Of a stretch of DNA of 64,000 nucleotides, positions 45,643-57,394 are shown piece after piece. Numbering within the stretch: the stretch's first letter is position 1; each line of letters starts with the position of its first letter. Under the pieces are notes generated by a model. That model did not search any database and had not been told where the DNA came from. It saw only the letters and a program-made list of their open reading frames with translations. The translations under genes were made by a program, and so were the position numbers. The stretch comes from Mactra quadrangularis (Eukaryota; Mollusca; Bivalvia; Venerida; Mactridae), in the NCBI GenBank assembly GCA_025267735.1, contig CM046299.1, positions 28,745,327-28,809,326 on the forward strand, read 5' to 3'.

Positions 45643-46420
45643 TTTTTAGCTGGACTATTCGAAGAATAGTGGGGCTATCCTACTCAGCTGTGCGTCGGCG
45701 TTGGCGTAACACTTCTTGGTTAAGTTTTTGGTGCAACATTTTTGTATCTTTTATATCTTTGCAAGTACTGGAGGGATTCACTTAAAACTTTATTTGTGTT
45801 TACGGGGTTACCATTGGAGTTTGTATACTAAGTTACATAACTCTCAGATGAATTTGGACTGAATTATGGTCCTTTTATACTTAAAAATTTCTTGGTTAAG
45901 TTTTTAGGTGCAACATTGTATCTTTGCAACTACTGAAGGGATTCATTTGAAACTTCACACATGTCTACGGGGTTACCATTGGAGTTCAAATACCAAGTTA
46001 CATAACTCTAGGATGAATTTAGACTAAATTATGGCCCTTTTATACTTAGAAATTTCTTGGTTAAGTTTTTAGGTGCAACATTTTATCTTTGCAACTTCTA
46101 AAGGGACTCACTTGAAACTTCACACATGTCTACAGGGTTACTAATTGATGTCAAATACCAGGTTGCATAACTCTGGCATGAATTGGATTTTGGTCCACTA
46201 ATACTTAGAATTTTTTGTGAAGTTTTTTGGTGCAACATTTTATTTTTGAAACTACTGAAGGAATTTAATTTAAACTTTACACATGTCAACGGGGTTAGGA
46301 ACTTAGGAATGAAGGTCAATTAAGTTGCATAACTCCAGCATGAGCTTTGATTGGTTGTTGCTGTTGTTTACAAGAATACCCTTTATAGTCCAGCGCGCTG
46401 TCCATGGACTGCTCTTGTTT
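45643..46420 (+). mobile_element. Helentron-like element, GCTGGACTAT subfamily
   Basis: The start TTTTTAGCTGGACTATTCG continues with GAATAGTGGGGCTATCC and a GTCGGCGTTGGCG run. About four units of roughly 140-150 bp follow (GGTTAAGTTTTTAGGTGC, CTACGGGGTTACCATTGG). The end is ATAGTCCAGCGCGCTGTCC, ATGGACTGCTCTTGTTT. GCTGGACTAT and ATAGTCCAGC are subterminal inverted repeats. Short open frames are repeat by-products. Confidence 0.8.
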
Positions 46421-46492
46421 CTGTTATCATGGAACTGTATAAACGTTTCCTGTAGCAATCTCACATAGACCTTGACTTTTGTTTTAAAATTG

Positions 46493-46900
46493 AGTCAAAC
46501 TAATTAAAACCCGATCTAAAATTTTACACTCGCCTACTCGCTAATTTAGATCTGGCCTTTTTCAAACGAAGGTTACGTTCAGGTGACCTTTTCTCATCAT
46601 AATATTCATGACGAAATTGTTATGATACATAACTTGTTTACAACGTCTACGTCACGCAATTTGAAATGAGCCGCCTAATCGCAGACTGTGAATAATACTG
46701 CTGTTAAATAAGCATGCAAACCTTGGTCTAAAAATAGAAATTACGAAATCAAAAAGTGTTTAATAGTGTTTTCGTCTAGATGAAAGCTATGCATTGATTG
46801 GTCGATACGAAGTTCATCTCGACGTGACCTTCCACGAAGAAAGTAGAGAGCCTGTATGACAACGCTCTACAGGATATCTGTTTACGGAGAGTGTAATTGA
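46493..46900 (-). repeat. 410-bp dispersed repeat, inverted partner A
   Basis: This is nearly the reverse complement of 51885-52290 over its whole length. Shared pieces include CTAATTTAGATCTGG, AAGGTTACGTTCAGGTGACC, GCATGCAAACCTTGGTC and AAGTTCATCTCGACGTGACC. No terminal inverted repeats or frame are recognised. A decayed third copy is at 8090-8360. Confidence 0.9.
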
Positions 46901-47584
46901 GTGCACAAGAATGACATTCCTCTTTTGATTAGATTGATTTTAGAGTAAATGTGGTTATCTTTACTGAATACTGCTTGCTAACACCAAACCTGTTGTTTAA
47001 TCATGACTGTATTGCTAGAGTCCCTGGCTTGGACAGCATATAGGCTTTATAATGCCTTGCCCTGAGGAGCTCTTGTTGTACATGTTTCTTGGCCTTCACA
47101 TGAAATTCAAAGTCTTGTCTTGAAAGTTTTATGAAATAATCGTTTAAGACAACGTTTAAGTTTAAAAATGATTTGAGATAGGATGTTCAAAACAGGAGCG
47201 TCTAAATGTTATGTTCATTAGGTGGTGAGCAATTTGGCAAAGTGAAGACAAATGATTTTTATGCATTGACTAAAGTTTCATGAATATCCAAGAATAATTT
47301 ATATCTCAATTCAATATCCTATATTCAACAGTGGGAAAATCAGTTATGTCAACAAACGTCTTACTATGTAAACCACACCTATTTTGTCTTAAAGATATGA
47401 ACAGTAAATAGAATAGTACATACATGTATGAGTACAGTAAAGTTCTTCTATGAAGGCCACTTTAAATAGTGCAAATCCTGTATTTTTTGACGATTCTTCA
47501 TTTCCAAATGCCTAGTTTGCAAAGAAAAAAAGGTCGCATATTAAGACTATTGATATTGATTATCCTTAACCCTTTTTATTCTGG

Positions 47585-47638
47585 ATACGCATGCGTGCGT
47601 ATTTACCCTTTACATTCTGGATACGCGTGCACGCGTAT
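47585..47638. repeat. Two alternating purine-pyrimidine palindromes, 36 bp apart
   Basis: ATACGCGTGCACGCGTAT at 47621-47638 is a perfect 18-bp palindrome with strict purine/pyrimidine alternation. ATACGCATGCGTGCGTAT at 47585-47602 is its near copy, and both are preceded by TTCTGG. Such sequence can adopt Z-DNA or cruciform structure. It lies just left of the foldback at 47652. Confidence 0.8.
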
Positions 47639-47651
47639 TTTCAGGTCTTTT

Positions 47652-48215
47652 AACACTAGTTGTCTTTATCATGTCATACCATCAAAATTATTAAAGAAAA
47701 GTATATAAAGATATACATTTTTGAAAAGAACATTAAATTCACAATTCAATGATAACAATTTTATTTCTGTGCTATTTTAATTAGAAAAAATAATACTAGT
47801 TAAAGATATGCATGTTTCATATTTCTTTTTTTTTTTGAAAAAAAAATAGAGCACTGTAAATAATTGAATTTTATTGAAAAAACTTCAATGGTAACACCAA
47901 AAACTGAAATGTACATATTTTTTAGAATTTAATTAGCTTTTTAATGTTGAAAACAAAATTGAACCCTTCAGCTTTTGGTGTTACCATTGAATTTTTTTCA
48001 ATAAAATTCAATTATTTACTGTGCTTTATTTTTTTTCTTTAAAAAAACTGTTACATGCATGTCTTTAACTAGTAAAATAATTTTTAATGAATATAGCACA
48101 GCAATAAAATTGTTATCATTGAATTGAGAATTTAATGTTCTTTTCAAAAATGTATATTTTTATGTATTTATCTTTAACAATTTTGATGGTATTTCATGAA
48201 AAAGACAACTAGGGT
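47652..48215. mobile_element. Foldback element, ~250-bp arms, ~60-bp loop
   Basis: The left arm (47652-47912) and right arm (47971-48215) are reverse complements. Examples are CTAGTTGTCTTT versus AAAGACAACTAG, ATACCATCAAAATTATTAAA versus TTTAACAATTTTGATGGTAT, and TCAATGGTAACACC versus GGTGTTACCATTGA. Similarity is roughly 85-90% by eye. No coding capacity. This is a snapback MITE or a head-to-head duplication. Confidence 0.9.
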
Positions 48216-50462
48216 CAAAAAACAAAAAATGCTTATCAGTTACAGATAAATCTTCAGATATTGGGAGGACTTTATCTGATAAGGTCTTAGAATGAAATGG
48301 GTTAAAGTGAAACTCAACAGTATACTGTAGGGGACTAGAAGACTATATGTTATGATACTGTCGTTACTCTGAACATTGTCAAGATTCAAGAACTGTTGGT
48401 ACTTGATTTCAAGACATGTGTTGTAACCATACACTATGTCGTATTTGTTCAAGTATTTAAAAGTTACTATTTTCATGAGAGCTACATGATCAAAATTTTT
48501 TTTCAGCATCACTATGGAACCTTAGTGTGCTAGTGTGAATTTATACGTAACACTTTAAATCAAATAGATCTATTATAGATTATTGAACTTGTTGACATTT
48601 GTACAGACCTGTAAAAATTATCTAACGTCATTCTAAATACATGTATGTTAAATTATAAAATATTTTCTCTTATCTAAGCCTTAACTTTGACCAACTTGTT
48701 TATTTGACACGAATTCACAATAATAACAGATTTATGTTCATTAGTTGAAGAAGTGCATCACAGGAGTGGATTATAGGCACAAAATGTACGTCATTGAGGT
48801 TTTCAGTAAGTAATTGGCTTTTGAAACATTTATTTTGAAAATTACAAATTTGAAAAAATGACTGCTGTTCAAGAACGAAAAAATAGGATAGATTTAACAT
48901 TTTTCGCTGTAAATTTACATATTTTTAAACAAATCTAGATATTTCGCTCAACTTTAGCATAAAACAATGGCAGTCTGTTAATTTACTGAACACTTTATGT
49001 CGTGTTTCTGGAAGTTTATTGGACTTCTCATATTGAGGACCGTTAGGTTGAAGAGTAATAAGTACAATTAAATTGCCTTATGTGAAAAGTGGGCCACTTT
49101 TATTATTATTTATTTATTATTATCTGATACTAAACAGATGGAAATCAAACAAAACTTAATGGCAATAAGAAAAATGCATGAGATGTGTGACATATGTTCT
49201 ATGTTAATTTCTATCATGTCGTGTCAACTAGAGGGTTCAAAATGAGACCACTTAGCGAAGTTTATACACAGACGTCAACAATGAAATCTTTCATGTACGG
49301 AAATAAAGACATTTTGTAATTTTTTAACAATCAATGATTTTTTAGTAGTCATTTCTAGATGAAAAAGAAGAGATTTTCTTTTTCAATAAATGATAGATTT
49401 TGAAGGCATCGGTTAGCGAGTACATTGACAGTCCAAATTCAGAAAAGTCCCAATATCAGGGCTTCTATATATAACCAGTAAACCTGTTTATCATTAATAA
49501 TTTTAGTAATAATATTTTAGTAAACATATACATTTGTGTGTACATGTATGTAGCATTTCTGAATTTTAGAGGGATGAAATTTGTGCAAAGAATGCATTAT
49601 TGACGTCTAATATAATATAAATCTACAAGTGTTGATACAAAATATATGGTGTTATAATTTATTAAAAAAATAAAAGATAATAACATGGATTAAATGCAAG
49701 CTATGCCATTCTTGCATTATTTCTGCTGTTAACGTATTGCTTAACTCGTTTCCCAGCCAGCATTTTTACATCGGACCGATATCGGGCCTATCTAAGCATC
49801 GAAGTCGGACTGACAACCGCTTCCCAATTGGGCCGATCTAGAAAGTCTAACTCAGCATTTGATCGGGCCGTTGTCGTTTAGCCGATATCAGACATACATT
49901 GTATTTGATACCGCCTTAGAGACGATCAAATTTTTCTGTCCATACGATGATAAATATACATTAATATTATTACACACACATTATATATAAGAATAATAAA
50001 TTTTCATTATTTACACATATTATGTAGTCTTGGACTTTTAACTGTTGTGCCCTAATGCGACAAGTCATTTGGTACATCACATTGATTTGTTGTCAAAAAA
50101 ATAAGAAAATATGGTGTTAAAAATATATTAAAAATTGATGCATTATGGGACAGTTAAAGTATGGTACCAAATGTTTCATAGCATTAACTTTGAATTAAAA
50201 TAATCATGTTATTCAATTACGCTCGATGGAAGATTGTTTAATTAAGCGTCAAATAGACAAAGATTTAATATTTTAACTGGTTCCTGAAACGACTTCCTAT
50301 AAATCACAAGTTGCTTACACTAGATACCAACTTCACATCATTCTTGTACCCAGAGGTTTTTAACAGTCTCGATCTTGATAATCTCGGAGTACAAGAATGA
50401 CTTCACTTTCAAGGTATTGTCATTTTAGGTTTGCTGTTGTTTTTGTTTCTTCACTTTACCAG
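48216..50462. other. Non-coding stretch upstream of the ShKT/VWA exons
   Basis: The 5' exons of the VWA gene, including a signal peptide, may lie here, but I find none that I can support. Around 49755-49910 is a GC-richer patch with CCGATATCGG-type palindromes, probably a degraded element. At 50330-50408 an inverted repeat pairs CATTCTTGTACC with GAGTACAAGAATG. Related hairpin sequence occurs at 56752-56835. Confidence 0.45.
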
Positions 50463-53400
50463 TGGGTGTGAAGATCTTGACTACCGTGCCTGTGCACATG
50501 CCCAACAAATAAATCCAACATTCTGTGAAGATGACACTTTGTCCACCACGGTGTGTCCAAAGTTTTGTAACAAATGCCGTAAGTAAAATACAATATTCTG
50601 ATTGAAAAATTTATTACAAGGCACAACTGTTCCCTTCCGCTGCAAATTGAAAGTATGCCTCATTTAATTTCAGTTGTGATATAATATAAGAAGCATTTCG
50701 GTAGCCTACAGAACAAACAATACTTACAATGATTCTTTGTCAATTGGTTCTGGACAAAAAGATCGAAGTGCAAATTGTACGCTGTAACACGGACAAATCC
50801 TATCAATTTGAAATACGAAAAGGTCTAAATATGTTTATTTTGTTCATGCTTCAACGCAAATATTTTAAACACTATAAGTAAAAATCAGCCTTACGTGATT
50901 CAAACAGGCGTAATAGTTTAAATTAATTTCTGGATTTGCAATAAAGTTGGAACATGAAGGTCTTGAGGACTGTGCGCCGCTCACCTAAGAATAAGATTGT
51001 AAAGGCGTCTGATTTGAACAATTTTTGCCGAGGACATGAGATGTTCCTCTTCTGAGGATCACGTGAATATAGACACTGCTTCTGCTCCACGGACACAGGC
51101 CTTGCTATTGTGTACCATAAACAAAATAGTTTACTTATATGTATTTATATTGTATTTACTTGTATTTATATTAATATTTCAGCCATTGCCTGCTTCAGTT
51201 GTAATAGTACGTTACTTGATTATCATGAATGTAAGGTTGTGAAAGTTTGTCAATCAGATGAGGTAAGTTTTACTGGTAAATTTACCGTAACAGTTGCTCA
51301 ATACGTGATCCATGCATGCTGTCAATGAGTCTACATCGCTTTGGCCATGAATGTAATGTTTTATTTATAACTGTTGGTTTTATTTATAGCTGTCTAAATA
51401 AACACTGTATTTTCTTCTTACGAGTACATGTAGGTGAGTGTATATGATATGTGTTGTTTTGTCTTTAGATTTGTATGAGAAGAGAACTAAAATCAATTAT
51501 AGATGGACATCATGAGTATGAATTAACTTGCGCCAAAAAATCGGTAGGTTTTAGTAGTGTTCTTTTAGTTTTGACTAGTATTAATAATACCCTTAATTGA
51601 TTGAATATATATCATTAAAATGTCATGATACCTGTGTTTAAATCACATTTTGTTATATATACAAATGACTTCAAAGGGAAGCCAATTTGTATCATTGTCT
51701 ATTTGATGACTGTCTGTAGTTCTGTACTAGTATATCATTATTAAAGTAGACTGTATAGAATTATCAGATGTGTGTATTTTACACATTTAAGGACTTCTAT
51801 GCCCCCACGAGGAACTTCTCTATATACCTTAACAACGGAGGGAATATACATTATTGTAGGGTGTAGGCGCCCCATGTAGAACTCTAATCAATCTCCGTAA
51901 ACAGATATCCTGTAGAGCGTTGTCGTACAGGATCTCTACTGTCTCCGTGGAAGGTCACGTCGAGATGAACTTTGTGTCGACCAATCAATGCGTAGCTTTC
52001 ATCTAGACGAAACGCTATTTATAACATTTTGATTTCGTAATTTCTATTTTTAGACCAAGGTTTGCATGCTAATTTAACAGCAGTATTATTCACAGTCTGC
52101 GATTGGGCGGCTCATTTCAAATTTCGTGACATAGACGATGTAAACAAGTTACGTATCATAACAATTTCGTCATCAATATTATGATGAGAAAAGGTCACCT
52201 GAATGTGACCTTCGTTTGAAAAAGACCAGATCTAAATTAGCGAGTAGGCGAGCGGAAAATTTTAGATCGGGTTTTAATCAGATTGAACTCTAATAAGCGA
52301 CCTTTTTGGGCCTCTAGATTCGGAATCCTGGGCTTAGCCTTATCTCTAAATGAGAGTTCCAGATATTATTGATTAAAGAATTAAAACTGTTCACACAATT
52401 GTTTTTTCATGGTTCGTATATAGTGCGACAATATAAACCTCAGCTTGACCTTTATGCAAGAATATATTTTTGTCTCCGTTTGTTAAACGCGCTTTATCGG
52501 AAGCTTTCGGCAAAATACATGCACTAAACAATTATTTTTGCTTTTATAAGAATAAATACTTTGAAACTGTGTCACAATATTGCGAACTTATGTGTTTCCC
52601 AATTAACTAATGAGCCCAAAAGTACAACAATATGCCATGTTTACAAAATTGATTAATAGTCACAACGGTTGTTATAAGCATGTGTATAATCGTATACACA
52701 CATTCGGAAACTTACGATTTATTTTTAGTGAAGCGTGTAAATATTATAATAAGGTAGTTCAAGCTCAGGCTAATATTGTCAGACTATACATACTATTATA
52801 TAGATATGTATAATTATTATATTCTGTAGTTTTGTGACGACCCATGGCAAGGTATAAGTATGTTTGGAAAACGTGACGTTTCCATATCCTGTTGTGCTGA
52901 AAACCTTTGTAACTACCCTGACCAATTAACAACGACAACACAATCTACAACAACTGCCACAACAACCACCCCATCAACAACCACACGGTCAACAACTCAA
53001 CCAACAACAACTATTAAACCAACAACACTGCCACCAAATACATTACAAAATTGTATAGGTCAGTAACTTGATATTATAAACTTGGCAACTACTTTTGTCT
53101 CCGAGTTAAAACGTTTAGGCTTGGACAATCACGCCGAGTAACATAAGGGGACAAACCATGTGTATTTGTTTCTGTTAGAAATCAAAACGAAATGAAAAAG
53201 CTTCAAAGGAAGTTTCCTTTTATTATACAAAAAATCCTTGTCTAGATTTCCCCGTAGACTATGTTTCTATCTAAGCAATTAAAACTGCAATAAGAAACTT
53301 ACAATTAACATGAGTCCACACTACTACAGATATGTTCCTTTAGTTTTTGTGAAGATGATGCCGTATTGGAATGCCTGTTGGACTGAAAAATATTGATTGG

Positions 53401-54472
53401 TAGTGTGACAAATAATGTATCCTGCTTTACTAAGCATATATTATTAAATCAATACTAAATGTCTTTTATTTTAAAAATCTTGCATGTTTTATCTTGTATT
53501 AGGACTACACAACTGTCTCTGTAGAGGTTTGAGACGAGCATCATCTACTACGACTGCAAAGCAATGACCCTGAACAGTTGTTACCAGCACACATAAAATC
53601 TGGCGTTCCTATTAAATTTTTATTTTAAGCAATCTAACAACATCTACATGTATGCATGCTTCAGCTTAGAAGACTGTTGATAATGAGTCAGATATCTTTC
53701 CTCAATATAGGAAAAAAGGAGAATTCTGTCAGGCGTGGCCGAACGGTTACGAAATTGGACTAGTATTCATTGGATAAATTTATAATTTATTCGAAGGTGA
53801 TAAATCTAAGTTGTAAGAACTTGTTTCACAATCAAGCTAAAATAAATTAGTATAACATGTGGCTTCAACAAAACCTATTTTGTTTATTTATTTACAGATA
53901 CAGATCTTATGATTGTTGTAGACGAATCAAGCTCTATAGATGAACATTTAGTAAAACAATTCCTGACAGATGTTATATCAGAGTTAACAATTGGTCCATC
54001 GCAAACACTGGTTTCATTTGGTCTCTTCCAAACATCTACTCGAGCAATATTTGACTTAGGAGATCAAATAAGCAAATCAGATACAATAAATGCTATCAAC
54101 AAAGTAACCTTTAAAGGAGGCCACGGTGATGTAAATGCTGCTATTAACTTTTTGATGCATCATGCTACGACTGCAGCAGGAGGAGATCGCCCAAACTATC
54201 CCAATGTTATGCTTATATTAACAGATGGTAGCTCACGTGTCCTTACCTCCCAAGAGATCAACCTTCATCATAGAGGAGGTGTTATTTCCGTTGAAATAGC
54301 TCCTGCCCATTACGGACATCTAGGCTCTAACATAAATACAATATTCCATATACATGATGAAAACCAACTTGCTAACATTGACCATAAAATAGCCACAATG
54401 ATTTGTCATGGTATCTCAAGTCACTCTTCATTCAGTGCGACTCACAGGCCTCTATCGGACCTTTTTGGATAA
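50463..54472 (+). CDS. Secreted-type ShKT / Ly6-like / VWA protein (5' partial)
   Basis: Five exons join in frame: 50463-50578, 51183-51262, 51469-51543, 52830-53058 and 53898-54472 (TAA). Exon 1 encodes a six-cysteine ShKT-type module (GCEDLDYRACAHAQ...CPKFCNKC). Exons 2-4 encode CFSCNST...ECKVVKVCQSDE...CAKKS...CCAENLCNYP, a cysteine pattern like Ly6/uPAR three-finger domains. A Thr/Pro linker of about 50 residues follows, suited to O-glycosylation. The last exon is a VWA domain of about 190 residues with DESSS (MIDAS DxSxS) and LTDG. The middle MIDAS threonine is not evident (GGHGDVNAA). Modules like these occur in molluscan extracellular matrix, shell and byssal proteins. An extracellular adhesive or matrix role is inference. 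No signal peptide or start codon is visible, so at least one upstream exon is missing from this model. Confidence 0.82.
51885..52290 (+). repeat. 410-bp dispersed repeat, inverted partner B
   Basis: Reverse-complement partner of 46493-46900, lying in intron 3 (51543-52830) of the ShKT/VWA gene. The pair encloses the first three visible exons of that gene. High similarity suggests recent dispersal. There are no diagnostic ends. Confidence 0.9.
53728..53766 (+). other. tRNA-like 5' fragment
   Basis: GTCAGGCGTGGCCGAACGG resembles the 5' half of a leucine- or serine-type tRNA (D-arm box A), but the sequence degenerates after about 36 bases with no T-arm. It is a pseudogene fragment or a SINE head, in intron 4 of the ShKT/VWA gene. 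Confidence 0.4.
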
Positions 54473-54612
54473 TAATACATGCATGCATTATTGCTTGCTC
54501 CAAATAAATCTTGTTATCTTTTGTATTTATCTTTATATTTATCGTCATTAACCTTAAAACTAACGCATAAAGACAGAAGTACACAAAATTCCTAAACGAT
54601 CACTTACATCCA

Positions 54613-54886
54613 AGCAGTTGGTAGCGCACCGGGATTTGGATGCTCGTGCCCGAGGGGGTGCGGGTTCGAATCCCACCCGGGGAGGTTATACCCTTCCATG
54701 AAAATTTGACAATAATGTCGATTTTCCTCCATTGATTAGATAATATGGAGAAGTTTCCAGCCTTGTGGAAGGGTATGTGAGTACTGGTTATAGACAATGG
54801 TCCAGGAAAGCTAGGTTAGGTGCGCTGGACGCCGTGAAATGACCTAAATTGTGTTGATACGGCGTTAACTCCAATAAATAAACTCT
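54613..54886 (+). repeat. tRNA-derived SINE, family A (5'-clipped)
   Basis: Starts within the head at CAGTTGGTAGCGCACCGGG, with box B GGGTTCGAATCCC, and has the full family A tail (ATAATATGGAGAAGTTTCC, GTACTGGTTATAGACAATGG, AATTGTGTTGATACGGC) ending in an AATAAATAAA stretch. It lies 140 bp past the VWA stop codon and may contribute a polyadenylation signal to that gene. Confidence 0.85.
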
Positions 54887-54922
54887 TGCATACATTCATT
54901 ACATGCATATTGCTTCATTAAT

Positions 54923-56020
54923 AAACAAGAGCTGTCAGTAGAGACAATATGCTTGACTAAGTAAGTATTTGTCACATGAGATGTGGTTGATGATAAGGAA
55001 CATAGTAGTAGTAGTTTATTTCAAGATATTAGGCCGTTGGCCTATGAATCTACAAACATAAATACATATAGATACATAATATGCAGAGAATTACAAATTA
55101 GAGTAATTGTACATGTAATACATTTTAAAATGCATAGAATGTGAAAATATATCTATATACATATCAAAATTATACATTCCGGTGAGTAAGATGTGAGTGG
55201 AAAATAAATAAAGTATCAATGTCTTACCTAACAGTATATATACGAGTGATAGTAAGTATCTACGTTAAAGTTATTAAAAAGCATATTTATAAATGAGGTG
55301 AAGAAATCTAATTTGAATAATATAAATTATCTCTTCTTTCAAAACTTTTGAAAATGTATGTTCCTAACTTATTTAAAATGAATTGATTTGTCGATGATAT
55401 AAGGTCTAAAAATTTGGGAATGTTTGGTCTTTTCCAATAAAATTGTTTAATAAGATCTCTTCTTAAGTCATGATATAATGGACATTCTAGTAAAAAATGG
55501 AATTCGTCCTCAAGTCTGTTACACAGTTGACATTTTCTTTCATTTCTTGGAACATATATATTTTGAAATTTAAAAATGGTACCTTAAGAAATAAAGAAGT
55601 TAAAGTAAAAAAATAATGTTTTTTAAAGAAAATCCATGTTCAAGGGGAGACAATTTTGTAAAGAATGTATTTTAAGTTATTAACCTCGTCACATGAGATG
55701 CGGTTGATAATAAGGAACATACATTTAAAGTTTTAGGTAGATACCTAAAGAAGTAAAACAGTTGAAGTCAAAACAGATATTTTCTAAGTTCAAGGGCAGA
55801 TAAATCTGAAAAAAATGTACATGGAGTTATGAACATTGACACATGAAATGCGGTTGATAATAAGGAACATATGTATAAAGTTTGAAGTTGATACCTTAAG
55901 AAATAAAATAGTAAAATATATATTTTATTGCACAAAAACTTTAATCAGAAATATGGAAGCGGACGCCGACGCAAGGGCAGGTAGGAGAGCTCTTCATTTC
56001 TTCGAAAAGTCGAGCTAAAA
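54923..56020 (-). mobile_element. Helentron-like element, GCTCGACTT subfamily, copy 3 (interrupted)
   Basis: Minus-strand copy: the right end reads inward AGCTCGACTTTTCGAAG and the left end inward CTTACTTAGTCAAGCATATT, GTCTCTACTGACAGCTCTTG. Tandem units with the TTATCAACCACATCTCATG motif are present. A LINE fragment (55005-55548) is inserted in the first unit. Confidence 0.8.
55005..55548 (-). mobile_element. 5'-truncated LINE inserted into a helentron-like element
   Basis: The minus strand encodes about 80 residues with NERKCQLCNRLEDEFHFLLE, CPLYHDLRRDL and a terminal stop. This is the zf-RVT-type cysteine/histidine tail typical of the C-terminus of CR1/Jockey-like LINE reverse transcriptases. 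The 3' end on the left finishes in repeated TAC (GTAGTAGTAGT on the plus strand). The insertion is bracketed by GGAACATA at 54997-55004 and 55549-55556, a clean 8-bp target duplication. Only about 540 bp were inserted, so it was dead on arrival. Confidence 0.88.
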
Positions 56021-56867
56021 ATGAAGTTTAAAAGGCAATTTATTGGCAAAACATAGCAAAAATTGACATATTATGAGCGAAAATGTTGGTAAGTTTTTCT
56101 GAGTGTTTGCAAAAAGTATAACACTCGTGTTGGAGATATAATGCTCAGCAAATAGTGCACACTCCTCTGCTTTGCCTCATGCCAGTATCATGGAAATCTG
56201 GCACGAATTAAAATACAAAATGTACTTATAAAATCTTTGGATCAAAGCTTTTTACTTGAAACCATAGCATTTGTGACATCATGGTCACGTCACATTGTTT
56301 TAAATCAGGGTTTCACTAAGCCTATGAACACGACACTATTTTCTGAATTGTGCTTTGAGGAGATTTTACTATTACTCTGTTGACAGTCCCTATAGACACT
56401 CCGCATTAAACTGCCATATTTCTCCTTGTGTGTGAGGTATCACAGATGAAATCATAATTGTTATGGATTTTACGTACGACGTCAGGAGTAGCTGCTGTGT
56501 GACGCTTAGATCCAGTTTTACCTGTTTGGCGTGTTTTGTTGCGAATAACACGTTTACCATGCTAAATGCAATGCACAGTAGCAATAGAAACATTATTTCC
56601 CATCTATTTTACTTGTATCACAATGCTTCTGTAGGACATTTTTTGCGTCAAAAGTGCTAAAATAATGCCCTCAACCCAATCTTTTCTTTAGTTTAACCAT
56701 ATTGAATTTTCAATTCAAATGAGATAGGTACAAAACCTTTTGCATGAGCTTATGTCATTCTCGTATTCCATGGTTATCAAGATTCTTGATCTAACTAGTA
56801 TCGAGAATCTTGATAGCCTCTGGGAACAAGAATGGAGCTTGTGTAAGCTATAACAGCTTACACCCGA
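56021..56867. other. Non-coding stretch
   Basis: No supported exon. At 56752-56835 an imperfect hairpin (ATCAAGATTCTTGAT; TATCGAGAATCTTGATAG) resembles the inverted repeat at 50330-50408, suggesting a small dispersed hairpin element. Confidence 0.4.
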
Positions 56868-57316
56868 GGTGCATTCAACAATGCGAGTGCTCTGGGTGAC
56901 ATCGAGCACTCTTGCTCTGAATGTGGGCACCTGTGCGAGTGCTCACAATTCAGCCCGAGAGGTGTTTCGCTTACATATCAAAGATGGTGGCTGGAAAATT
57001 TTAATTCTTATCTCAAAGAATTATCCCTAAAAAGTAGGGGGCAAACTTATGTGTTACTTGTTCCACATAACATATCCACACAATGCCTATAATAGAATTT
57101 ATTGGGTACAGTAAATTGTTTCATAATGATTCGTGTATGATAAAAAATGTGAAAGATCTCATGTATCAGCAGAAATAATTGTTCCCCCACCCACTATTTT
57201 CAATAATGTGATGTTTGACGCCATCTTGGATTTTACAGTGAGTGCTTTCAGTCGTTCAATAGCCTAACAATTTGCGAAGCAGGCGCTAGCTTGAGCGCTT
57301 GCATTGTTGAACACAC
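56868..57316. mobile_element. ~450-bp MITE with GGTG-CATTCAACAATGC ends
   Basis: The left end GGTGCATTCAACAATGCGAG and the right end, read inward, GGTGTGTTCAACAATGCAAG form terminal inverted repeats of about 25 bp with a few mismatches. Internal GAGTGCTC/GAGCACTC motifs add nested hairpins. No transposase frame. Superfamily not assigned. Confidence 0.65.
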
Positions 57317-57394
57317 CCAAGGTCTTCGCTGTGTTTCATAAGAAATGGTACATCTCTCATACAAATGTACATTTGTACTTCAAAAACAACTGAC

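Noticed and set aside
50398..50412. ATG followed by a GT donor 49 bp before the ShKT exon, in matching phase
   Set aside because: The implied intron is only about 50 bp, it would give no signal peptide, and the ATG lies in a dispersed inverted repeat (50330-50408) related to 56752-56835.
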